DNA of 64,000 bases from Gymnorhina tibicen (lineage: Eukaryota; Chordata; Aves; Passeriformes; Artamidae): assembly GCA_013399875.1 (NCBI GenBank), contig VXAZ01001045.1, forward strand, positions 186,001 to 250,000, given 5' to 3'. Made by a program: the position numbers and the translations under genes. This document shows positions 23,640-36,000 of the stretch, piece after piece; position 1 is the stretch's first letter; each line of letters begins with the position of its first letter. Below the pieces are notes generated by a model that saw only the letters and a program-made list of their open reading frames with translations, made no database searches and was not told the origin of the DNA.

Positions 23640-24053
23640 GACCCTTCAGTCAAGGTCATGGAAATTACAGCACTGTTTTTAGCTACAAATACCAACCTCT
23701 CCTCCATGGAGGCCTGCTTTAACAAAACTAGAACTGGCAGAATGTCTAGAGCCAAAGGTAACACTTTTAAGAGCAGGGTTGTAACAAAATCCCTTGAAAC
23801 CCCATTTGATTATTTATCAATTACTTCTGGGGAGATTCTGGTTGAACACAAGAGGAGAATTTTTCACAATCAGCAATTGGAATAACCTCCCCAGGGAAGT
23901 GGTGGATTACCCAACATTAGACTCTTCTAAAATATGGATATTCAGGATGCTAAAGCATCTTGTCTAGACCACGTTTTTGGCAGAAAAGATTGGATTAGAT
24001 GATCTCTGAGGTGTCTTTCAACTTGGTATTCTATGATTCTATGTTTCTATGAA
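23640..24053 (+). mobile_element. Old CR1 LINE 3' part
   Basis: The second half is clear: 'aatttttcacaatcagcaat', 'ccagggaagtggtggattac' near 23893, 'gattggattagatgatctct' near 23989, then tail units 'tctatgattctatgtttcta' up to 24053. This matches the layout of older CR1 subfamilies with a 'gaagtggtggattccccat' block. The part before about 23840 is weaker but lies in register. Divergence is high, so the insertion is old. An 85-codon frame across it is a relic. Confidence 0.8.
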
Positions 24054-27000
24054 TATACCATGTTAAATTTCATTTGGCTTTTCAAGTTTCAATGAAATAA
24101 TTTTAGAAAAACTGTTTTTATTGTGTCATATTTTAATAAGTACTTTCTGATCAATAAAAACTTGATATTGTTAAAAAAACTACATAAATTTTTAGAGGAT
24201 TTTATTTCAAAACAGACTGATGAACTCTCAAATATTTGCTTTAACTGTTGAGCTTTTGCTGTTGAACTGTTATGAGACATTAGTAAATTTGTGCTAAATC
24301 ATGTAAAGAGCACAATTTTAATGTGAAATACTAAATGAAATAATTTAATTATACATACATATGTAAAGAAAAATTTATACATGCCTACACTTTCAAGATA
24401 CAGTTTTATCCCTGTTATATGCAAACATTATATATGGCATACAAGACATGAAGTTTTTGCCATAATTACTGTCTTTTAACAGTTAAGAATTAGAAAGTTT
24501 GGGGGATTTCATAGTTATGTACCAGAACTTATATAATACGTTTAAAATTGAATTGTGATGAGAAGATGTGAAATGAGATCCCAACTCTATTTCTAATCTT
24601 TTTTTTTTTTTTGTTACATGCTTTTCTCTCGTGGTCTGTTAATAATTTTTCCAGAGCAAGCAGATTTTTTATCTTTGTGCACGATGGTTGCATTTCAGAA
24701 CAGACTGACATTTACCATAAATTTCTCACTGTATTTCTAAAGATGGAGATAAAAAACATTATTCATTTCCCTGTCAAATCAACATTTAATGGAAGCTTGA
24801 GGCTTTCTCCTGTGTGAGGTAAAAGAGAAAAAAAACCAAGCAGCAAATTAAGAGCAGGTTGGGATTTTTATTATTTTGGAGAAAAGTTCTTAAAACAAGA
24901 CCAAGGAGACTATAACCAGAATGAAAAATTAATAAGACATTCTAAATAGAATCCATTTAAATGGCTAATATTCAAGAAAATATATCATTGTATTTTAAGA
25001 ACTCTGTATAGTTAAAACCATATGGGAACTTTTACAGTTCCTTTGGCATTGCCATGATGCGTAAGTTTTTCCTACAGGAGAAACATAGAAAGGTGATATG
25101 TTGTCGTCAATAAAGCCTTCCAAGGTTATCCCTACTTACACAGAAAGAAGGATATTCCTGTGTTTGAACTGGTGCCAAACAGCATAACTCCGTCCAAACG
25201 CAGTTCTGAGAAGTGTGATAATACAAAAATTGATATAAAATCTTTTATGTCCTTTTTCTTAGAGTAAGGCTAAGAAGAGCAGAAGGAAGAAGAAGAGCAA
25301 TGTAAAAATAAAACTGTTTTAGCTAAACTCTTAGTCATTCTCACTAGATTAATACAGCCCATTGATGTAGAGAAAACAGTTGGACAACTAGGACTAAGGA
25401 TAAATATACAAAAAATAGCAATTAACCATTCCAACATGTATTTCATTCCTATTTGATTACATTTATTCTAATGAGACAGAATTATCTTGGCATTCTGTGT
25501 GGATTTTTAACCATAGAATCATAATATATAATTGTTGGATGTGTGGCAACATTATAAAATTATTAATTAAGGTTAATCATTTCAATGTAGAATCAATTGC
25601 TGACTGGTGAGGGAAGACTATTTTTATTAAATTTTACTATTAAAATTATATTGAAGGAAATAACATAGCTTTTTTTCCTAAAAATATTATTTTACATGGC
25701 TTTAAGTAGCAACATGATACTTTCAACCCAATAGGTGTCACCTAGAATTCTTACTCAGAATTACTTCAATGATCTTCTGTGGGGTAAAGTTAATTTTATT
25801 GTGTCTGAGTGAATCTAAAACTGTATTGTTAGCCAATATCACATTGATTGCATACTCAAAATTCATACTTCAAAAAGAGGATGTATATTTCTGGGTTTAG
25901 GTTTTTGGCTTAGCTGAATATTGTGACATGAATGTTTTTCATTAAGTAGAGTCCATAATTTAAACAGCTAGTTAATCTGCTTCTGCTATGTCAGAGGACT
26001 TTACAACAGCTATTTCTTGGGCAAAACACTTCTATTGATGGAGAATTGCTTGGAGATTACAGATGTTCAAAAATAGTGCTTCAATCTTTAAAGACTTTCT
26101 AAAATGCTTTTGACTTCTCTCAACATGTGCATAAAACGACAAAGTTTGCTAGCTAGGCAAACAGAGAGACATACAGATTTCTGAAGAAATGAACTTAGCT
26201 AAGTCAGGCATTGTTCTAACATCTCAGTCTTTAGAGTTATTTGTTGTACATAGCCAAATAGAAGATCATAAAATGGAACAAAACTTGATGGGCTAAGTCA
26301 TTGATTTTTAAACTGAAATTAATGATAATAGCTCTGAAACGAACATCTCGATATAGGATACAATCTGGGGCAAAGACTTCGGTGGCTACAAGAAAAAAGT
26401 TGAAATAGAATTGTACTGATGGTTATTAACACCACTGCAAAGGAAGCTGACAGTGTTTTAATATAAAGTTGTACAGTACATATAACAAATATGTATCAGG
26501 AAATTTTATTTTATTATATGTAAGATGAAATATTCCCTGCTGCAATGTGTTTAAAATACAACTGAATGAATGCATTCCTTCTTATAAAGCTATATAATGC
26601 ATATCTGGCAGGAAAATGTAAACATTTTCATTTTAAGGGTCACTTGACATATGTGTCACATCAAAAGTCCAAAAACCAAATAGCATTTCCATTCTCAGCC
26701 TCATAATACTTAACCTAAAGTTAAAAATTTGACTATCAAGCATTCACATTTGCAAAAATATCTAACACAACCTAATTGTCATTTCCATTTCTAATCCCAT
26801 GTGGCCTGCACAATTTTTTCATCCAATTGCCATACTGTTTTTGTGTGATTATGAAATTATCTATACATTTCAAAATCTCTTTGAAGACAGAATAACTTAA
26901 TGCCATTTCTGGACTACATCCAGCATTGTGCCCTAAGTAGCATGAATGTAGAGCTGATTTTATATCCACAGCAAATAAAAATGTCAATATAAGCTAATTT

Positions 27001-30000
27001 GGGAGGAAAAAAAATCATTATTCTTACTTATACTTATGTCAACTTGACATCCTTATGGTCATTGAATTTTCTGTAAACTTTTTGTTCTGTGAGCTGTTTC
27101 CTAAACCTGCAAATGAGAAGACAGAGAAAAACACAGGAAGCAAATTAAAACTTTTTGTTCTATAAAGGTAATATCTGGATTCCTGAATTGCTTCATGCTT
27201 ACTCTTGCTATTGATACCATGTCTCTCTGATATAAAATTATATTTCAGCAGTGAAATATTATTTCAGGTACACTGGCACAGGAACAAGTTGTGTCTGTGT
27301 GGCTCGGCTGCTGTCCCACTGCTGTGTGCAGTGCCCCTTACAAGAATTTTGTTTGTACTGCAGCCCGGGACTTTATGGCAGACTGGCTATTTATGCATAG
27401 TTGACAGCTACCTAATGCACATAGCTCTGTGTGAATAACTCATTCTGAAGAAAAAGGGAAAAATTGGAAGAACTATTTGGTTTGGGTCATACTAAAACAA
27501 ATGAGCCTCTTTATTTCTTCTGAACTAAAACAGTGCAAATATTTTAGTTCATATCAAATTAACATCCAATGATTTTTTAAAATTATTTTTTTCTGCTGTC
27601 ATTTTAATTTTTGTTCTCTTCATTTTGCTCTTTGATAGCAGTCTTATAAGCAATATACTTACGAGCATTATACTAAGAAAACTGAGTTTGCAGTGAGGTT
27701 GGGCTCAAAGTCTCTTCTGCTTTCCAATACATCCTGTCCCTTCTCAAGCCTCCACACCACATTCACTGAGCAAGAATCAGCTGTGGTGGTGCATCTGATC
27801 AGTGAAGAGCTCGGCATATGCAGAGTTAATTGGCAGGTTAATCAGTACAGATTGCTCATCTGAAGGTGGCTGAACTCAACCCGCTTCTCCCTCACTTCTC
27901 CTTCAGTCACAACACAATTGATCACATTACCTTTCACACCTCTATCAAGCTGTTCATTCCCTTAGTCTTCAGGAATTTCATTAGGCTTGAGATATCAACT
28001 TAATGTTAAATTTGAGTGAAATCTGCCCATGGCTACAAAAGGCTATGAAGATGGACTAAAAAAGGATTAATGTATAGCCAGTTTAATTTTAGGTATATTC
28101 ATTATCCCAGAGTCATCTTGAAATGAAAGGACGTGAGATTTTGTTTCCAAATTTCAGAAGAACATTTTGTTTAACGCATCTTTTTCAAGAGAAATATTCA
28201 CTAGTTGCCTGATGGCAATAATTTATTAATTATTTTGAAGAAAAATCTGGTTGTTGATTAAATCTGATTTGATCTAGGTCTATATCTTTTCAGCCTCTAG
28301 TCTGTTGTACAGAGTTTTTCTTCTAAATATCTTAAAAGAAATCTTGAAATATGATAAGCACAACAGCAGAATAATTTAAAGTAGTATTTCATGCCAGCTG
28401 AAAAGAATTCCAAGGAAAAAGAATGCAACTGATTGCTGGATGTAAAGCATTTGATGGCTCTTTAGAAGCAGTGACAAGTCCCCACCCTTTAGGCAAGAAG
28501 GCTTAAGGGCAGTGATTGACATCTTTCCTCACTTCTGACATTTGAATATTGTGCAACTCCAGGGACATTCTAATGCATGTAGTGTGATGCCTTAAATACA
28601 CAAAAGGCAAGAAATGGGACATATTAAGGTACACATCCTGTAGAGCAGCAGAAACAGAGCTTGAGTTGTCATAGAACTGTGCTTCAAAGGCAGTCAGGGT
28701 GCATGGCTCATGCCACTTACAACAAGGCTGGCGTGGCTTATCAGCTGCCTTCTACAAAGTGGCTTGCTTCTGATTGTCACATAAGTGCAGATGGGATGCA
28801 CATTCTTACTATCAAGCCCTTTTCTCCTACCTAGTGTAGGGCAGAAGAGGCTATTACGTTCACTGAGAAGACAAAGAAGGAAGAGAGAGGAAGTTCTCAA
28901 GCTCTTGTGCTGATGGTGGAAATCAATATGGTGCCTTGCTTTGGTGCTTTTGGTGCACTGGCTGCATTTAATTCTTTTGAAGTCTATAGATTAATACACC
29001 TAACCCCTAGAAGAGAAGGGGACCTGGTGGTAAATAAAAGATATTGCTTGCTTGGAGGGTTAGGGGAATTAAAAATGTCTGTAGATTTCATCATAGAAAA
29101 AAAATATAAAGCAGAGCGATTAACACACCTAGAATTTGTCATGTATATTGTATATTAGATTACCTGAGAAAAGCCAAAAATGGGATATATGAGAACTCAA
29201 AAATGTCTTCATTGTGAGTTTTCTAAATTAGACATCTAAAGTTCATTTAATCAACTCTGTTTTCATCCCATTCCTCTCATCTAGAGAACAACATTCCCAG
29301 GGCAGACAATCATGCACAATATCTGTTTGGCTTCCCATGGACAGCTGGGCAGCCTTAGGCATGCAAGATGCTCATTAATGCTTGCTCACTGCAGGTCTCC
29401 CCCGTTTTCACCCATGAACACGTTTTTCACTTGCTCCTGAACAAAATATTGTGTTTGTGTTGAAATTCTCAAAACTCAATCTTGCAGAAGTGCTCTGAGT
29501 GTACAGCTGCTCTCTGCTTCCAACAACTTCCATGTAGCATGATGCCCACAAGACATTGTTCTGGGAAACACTGAGGACAGACAGCAATTAGAAATTCCTA
29601 GTAGCCTGTGGTGAGTGCCAGATGTACATTTACCTTTAGGTACTATCAACCACGTGTAACTTGAAGTCCTGCTTGCCAAGGGAAAATCATACAGATTTTT
29701 GGGTTCATGAGGAAGCTTGTAAACAATTTTCCATATTCTCGTAAAGCATTTGTGCATTCCTTCAGAATTCAAAACTTGTTAAATAGCTAAATGTGGTGAG
29801 GAATGCAGGCAGAAGGAATCTAGTGAAGTTTCAGGCTATTTTGATATGGACATTCACATTGCCCCAGGGAAGCTATTTACACTGGGAATATCTTTTGGGA
29901 TCAAGTTCTTCCAAAAAAGTTTGTAAATCTCCATGGTAAGTGCTAGAAAACTGACTGACAAGTTGAAATACTTGGTATCTTATGGCCTTTTTGGCCTCAT

Positions 30001-33000
30001 ACTTGCCAGGAACTAGTTGGTCTATATATAAAAGCTTAATAGCTAAACCTCTCTCCTGACTTTCCCCACGTGCTCCCTGAGACCTTCAGTTCCCCTTTGC
30101 TAACAATCTGGCTTTAGTGAACCAGGATGTCTACCTCGTTTTTAGCAACCAATCGTGTTTGTTCCCTGTTTAGCCTCTCTCTCCCTCTCTAGTTTCATAA
30201 ATGCTTTAATTTAATTTATTAAATATTAATTTAAAAAAACTCCAGACTTGCCTTATCTCCATCTCTCTTGTCTGTTTGTTTGCACTGTCCTTTACCTGCA
30301 AGGCTTGGACAAATGTTATAAACGTTTAGGCAGAGCTAAAATGATGGCAGAGAAAATGTCAACAGGATTTGGGCAGGGTTTATGATGTTTTTTGTCTGAA
30401 GTGGTCAAGGGAGCTGGTGTGCATGTATAAAGTAAACCATTCAGACACCTGGGGATTTTGCACATCCAAACCTGGAAAAATCACAGATTAAGGCTTTAAG
30501 TGGCTTCTGAGATCGTGGGGAGGTTGCTGAGATAAACTGCAAAGCCAGATTTAGTGGTGTAGTTCCACCTCTACAACTGATTTAGTGAAGAAAACTCTAT
30601 AAATAAATATCTAGTGGTGATGCAATAGTTCTGAAACAAGCCCTGAAAATAAATTTGCTTTAATAAATCAAGACTTTTCTAATAAATTGTCTTGAATTGT
30701 GAAAATTCATAATAAAAATGAAAATAAATACTTGTGTATGTAGTAAGGATAATAAAACTTACTATTCAAATTTAAGCTAATATGACAATACATCTGTTAA
30801 ATACTATGGCTGTGTTCTGTTAGTCTGAAAGTCTACCAAATCAGTTTTCCATGAAATCTTATTCATTAGTTTCTACTATTATTGACTTAAGATTTTCTTT
30901 TCTTTTTTTTTTTGATGTAACTGTTATTCATTTAGAAATGGTAAAAACTGTGTTAGCCCATAGATAGAAGTTATTTTCCTTCTGGCTGATGATATGGCTT
31001 CCTACCACTATGCTGAACATCACTGGAAAGGATTTAATTGTTCAAAATGCAAAATGTCTGTGCATATGGGTTCTCCAATAATGTAATGATAATTCTGTGA
31101 TTCTGTCTGTAATTCCAAATGTTTGGAGGAACTTCCTTATATGATGGTATCTCATCAGTAGATCACATTAATTCTCTGTGGAAAAATAGTGCCTCCCAAA
31201 AGCTAAGATCTGTAAGATTAGACATGGAAATATTTTTTCCCCAAAACTGGTTCGTTCTTCACAATATTTGAAATATCAGTGAAGCTTTTCATCAGTATGC
31301 ACAGTGGCAACATCTTCAATAAGGTCACTGATTGATTTTGTACAGATTTGAAAATAGGTTTGTTATACATTTAAAATGCTTTGGGGGTGAATGGGAAGAA
31401 TGTAAGCAAATGCTCTCAGGAAAAATCTGTTCTTTGTTGCTCCTAAAAAATTCAAAGAGCTGGCACATTTTCATTCAAAATAAACTTTGAAAAATTATGG
31501 GAAACTGATTTTATTATATAAAACCTGATGGAAATCTTGGTTTTCTAGAAGACAATCACAGTCTCCTTAAACTAAAATTTTTGTTGTAATAGTTAAAAAG
31601 AGACACAACTTACAATCTATTAGACGAAAGGATAAATCACAAAATCAACACCGTTTTGTTTGGTGTAGAAGACGGCCTCTTTTCTCATAAACCATCTCCG
31701 ATGAAAAACCCAGCTGAAAGTCCTGTGCAATCTTTTCATCTTCCTGCTTTGGGCTTGGGGGTTGGGCAGACAGCGGAAGACATCTGAGTGATCCGAGCTG
31801 CCATAAAGTATGAAAGAGGCCCATGCAAATAGACACAGTAAGGTCATGACTCACTCATGGGGCACAGACACATCACAAAAATGACTGACTTCCCAACTGC
31901 TGTCACTTTGGGACACTCAATCGAAACCAGATTCATGGCTACTTACCAAAATTTTAGAACCAAAAATAGTTGGCTAAATCAGTCAGAAAGTTGGGAACAA
32001 ATGTTTTTAGGCAGAGGAATGTCAATTAGTTTTAACTCTTTTAGTGTCAATAAATGGGAAAAATATATCATCAGTCTTAAAAAGTAGCTAGAAAAAAGAT
32101 TTTCTCCTCCTCTTAAAACAATCTCCTGTTTGTTGTTTTGTGAAGTAGTAGCTGTGATCAGAGCTTTGTAGATAAGTTTTAAGATGCAGTGAAAATTAGT
32201 GTCATGGGTTCATGGAAACCATCTACAAGACATTTATCTGATACTTTATGTAATTTGTTGACAGGAACATTATGAAAATCCTAGAAGAAAGTGGTCCAAC
32301 AGCAGGCGAGGAACGTTTTTTCATTCTGGATTGCAGACCAATATGGGGGAGGATGTGGGGGGAGTGTTTCAAAGACTGCAATTCTTAGAAGTCTGGTTGA
32401 AGCTTAAAATGAAAAATATGCTCTCCTGCTCCTTGTCTGCTGGTGGAAAAAAAATAAAAGAGAAAAGTTTCAGTAGTACCATATATTCTTAAAATAAAAA
32501 CTTATTCCCTTGACAGTTCCAAGAATCATTTATAATACATTCCTTCTGACTGAACTGAGGATGTTTGTCTGATAAGGATATTCTATAAATTAAAAATATA
32601 TATACTTAAGTACACAAAATAATTTAAGATTTTCCTACTGATGTAATAAAGTTTAAAAAAAGTATTCCAAGAAAGGTCAAAACCAGTAAAAATTATTGGT
32701 AGCTATTATAACTGTCATCTTGCCCATATGGAAAGAATATATATCTAGGAAAATAAAACAAGTTTAAAAAATAGCATAATGAATGCACTCATTTGCTATC
32801 AGCTTGAAGACTAAATGGTAAGCTGGCTTGTAAAAGAGAAAGGGTGTCTTAATGCAAAGAATAAATATAAAATAGATTTTGTCATTAAGAAAAGGCAATG
32901 GGAACATCAATTTAGAATTGATAGTTTGTTGGAAAAGTTTTATGTCTAAGTAAATTATTTCTGCTTATATATTACGCTGTGACACCATTTCTTTCAGCCA

Positions 33001-36000
33001 TTTTTTATTTGATTTTATCTTTCATTCTTTGTGTTGAACTCACTGAGGACGCACAGAAAATCATTACACATTTTGAAAACTGAACTTGAACCCAGGATAT
33101 ATTTATTCCTCATTAAAGGTGAAGGAATCATTAATGCATCAGCTGTCTTTTGATTTCATGTGCTGTTGTAGTTTAGCTATATAGCTCTTGAATACGCTCA
33201 CTTGAAAAAAATTTTTCAGGAATTCAGTCTTGAGAAATGGGATTGACTGATGAAGTAAAATAAGTCAATCACCACAGTAGGTTAGTATGGGGTAGGACTA
33301 GGTTAAAGTTTATGTAATAGTCAAATATTAACTGACGTTTCTTTTCCATAATTGTGTCATGAGGATTTACATCTGATGCCTCTGTGGGTTATCACAACGT
33401 AAGTCCCTGCATACATGAGTCTGGAGATGGCACTTACTGAAAGTAAAAGGATACTTATGTTCTGTAAACTTGTGGAGATACTATAACTACTTCACTTTGA
33501 CCATGTTTTCTAAGTTACATAAACAATTATAATAATGAGCTGATTTTCAAAAATCTTGCAGAGATTCCACGGTAGTCACATATTATCTTGCAACAAGCTC
33601 CTTTAAAAATTATGAGGGGCATTTCACTCAATGGTGCCCAGATCTGCAACTATAAATCCAAACTACCATGCGAATAGAGACTTCAAGAAATCATCATGTT
33701 CCATCTGATCTCTCTTAAAAAGGTAAGAAACTTAAAATTGCCATAGAGACATCTAACATAATTACATTAACGTAACTGAAACATTAATTCTTCTGAATAT
33801 ATCAGAAATTTCTGAGCAAACGAGAAATTTCTGAGTTGAATTCTATACTTTCCTCTAATTTGTGGCTGTGTCAGTTGGGAATTTTGGACTGCGTTTGCTC
33901 CTATTAAGTCCATTGCTAACTGGGGATGATTAGGACATCAGCTGTAAACCTGAAAATTAATATTAAAAACAAACCCTCTTATCTTTCTTCAGGCATAAAC
34001 TAACATCCATTTAAGTAAAGCTACTTTTTTTCCAGGTCCCAAGGGTCAGAAACGTTCTGGGTAGTTAGGCCTTGGAGTTCCTTGTAGATATACTTGGCAG
34101 TATCCTTAGAAATTACTTAGAATCCCTGAAGAGAGAAAGATCCATGTATGTATCAAATGTCAGCATAATTAATCTGGGAAAAACATGCACACTTGAGTGA
34201 CTGGCTCTTACATGGGGATATACTGATCTGTGGGGAAATATCTAAGGATAAAATTATAAAATAGATTAAAAGAAACATTTAAATGTATATTTAATTATTA
34301 TTAAATTATAGTATTCATACCTCTTTTTTCCCAAAGTAGAACAAAAAAATTTTTGGTGTGTTTTTATTTGAAAAGGACCATGCAGCCTTCAATAAAAGGA
34401 GCTGAGTTTAAAACACAGTTTCTTCTGTTGCTGACCCTTTTGTTGCCTTAGGAGAAGAAAAACCCTAAGTTTTCAACTTACTTCTGGTATCACTGCTTCA
34501 TTAGCAGTAAGTCCCTATGTACTAAACTGAAATTATCTCAAAGTTTTTGAAATTATTTAACTTTGGGACAATAATGATAATATATTAATGTTGGAGAAGC
34601 CTTCAATATCTATATGCCTTTTGTTATGGGTGGTTTCTGTCATCCAGAATGGATGTATGTATGGGAAGCTACACAAAATCACTGAGAAGAATAAAGGAAA
34701 ATAAGGATATTGCATTTGGGGGACACTTGGCACAGGGAAGAATTTGGAAGGATGTTTCTGGAGCTCCTGCTTGAGTTCCTAATCCCATCCACTCCACCCA
34801 AACAAGTTTACTTCTGTTTGCTTTCTGTCTGGCACCTGCTCTAGCACTGGTTGAATATCTCTCCATTGGAGGGAAAATATGAAAAAAATGTTCTTGCTTG
34901 GGAGACCATGCGGTTTTGTGGTCCTTGGAAGAGACAGAATTGTAACCCTCCTGAGTGAGACAGCATCTAGAGCTCTGCCTCTCCCACCTCCTGAGGGACT
35001 CTTTTGGTCATTGAAATCTACTGGAAAACCACTGGTGCCATACCTTGCTCTTCAGCCTTCTCTGAGCAGAGTCACAACACAGTGTTTATCAGACTTTAAA
35101 AATTGTAAGAAGATTTATTTATATGGTTAGTGTAGGAAAAGAGATGTGACGGACCACTGTCTAAATTTCAGGATGCTTTTCAGCTTCTAAATCCTCTCTC
35201 AGATAGGCTCTCGGTGTGCTAGCTGCCATTTCCCATGTCCTCTACACCTAAGACAGAATAACAATTCCTACCACAACAATATTTTATATGTCTGAAACTA
35301 TTTGGATCCAAAATTTTCCAGAACTGAGTTCTGAGAAACAGAAAGTTTTGTCTAACATTTTGAGTAAAGACAGTTCAGCTGAACAGTGTGCAAAAATATA
35401 TGCTTGATAAATTATGGAATTGTTCCTGTAACTTGGAATTATGTGAGAGCAAGGAAAGTGCTTTCAGTGAGATATATTCAAATTATGGCTTTATATCACA
35501 AGTTGGGCATGGTTAGTGTTTGCCTCACTGGATTTTAGCTTAGCACCTGAAATGTCTCAATGAGCGAGGCTGCACTGGGCACTCATGACTAATATAGATT
35601 TTGAATAAAAAAATTGCCAGTGGTGTACATGAGTTATCTGCAACATCCTGCTCTCATTCCTTGCAGCTGTTCTGAAATGTTCACAGTTGTGAAGTCTCAC
35701 CCAGTTTTACAGTCATAAGAGAGAGTTTCCCGCTTCTGCAGATGGTCCTGATCCAAAGAAGACCATAGCCTGTGACTCTGAGGTCACAGGGATATCTGAG
35801 GGATACATCTGGTCTAATTCCAGACGCCTGCAATGAGATTCATGTGAGTCATTGGGATGAGGTAAATCCCACCCTGCAAATACTTATTTCATTCTGTTGA
35901 CTATAAAGGCTGTCTAATATAAATTGGTTCAGTGATGAATGTTTGCTTTTCATTGCTACTGAGTTCAGAATATTTTTATCAAGGACAAATGTCTGGTACA

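Noticed and set aside
25512..25541. 'catagaatcataatatataat', CR1-tail-like
   Set aside because: Only one tail unit, with no following 3' UTR match.
29476..29772. 98-codon minus-strand frame
   Set aside because: No domain, no splice context and no recognised similarity.
32345..32362. G-rich stretch, possible G-quadruplex
   Set aside because: Only two runs of five and six G with a short GG; it does not meet the four-run pattern.
35742..35837. Open + segment after CCCGCTTCTGCAG, about 30 codons
   Set aside because: Possible last exon, but no polyA signal close by and no recognised protein; also holds a small inverted repeat.
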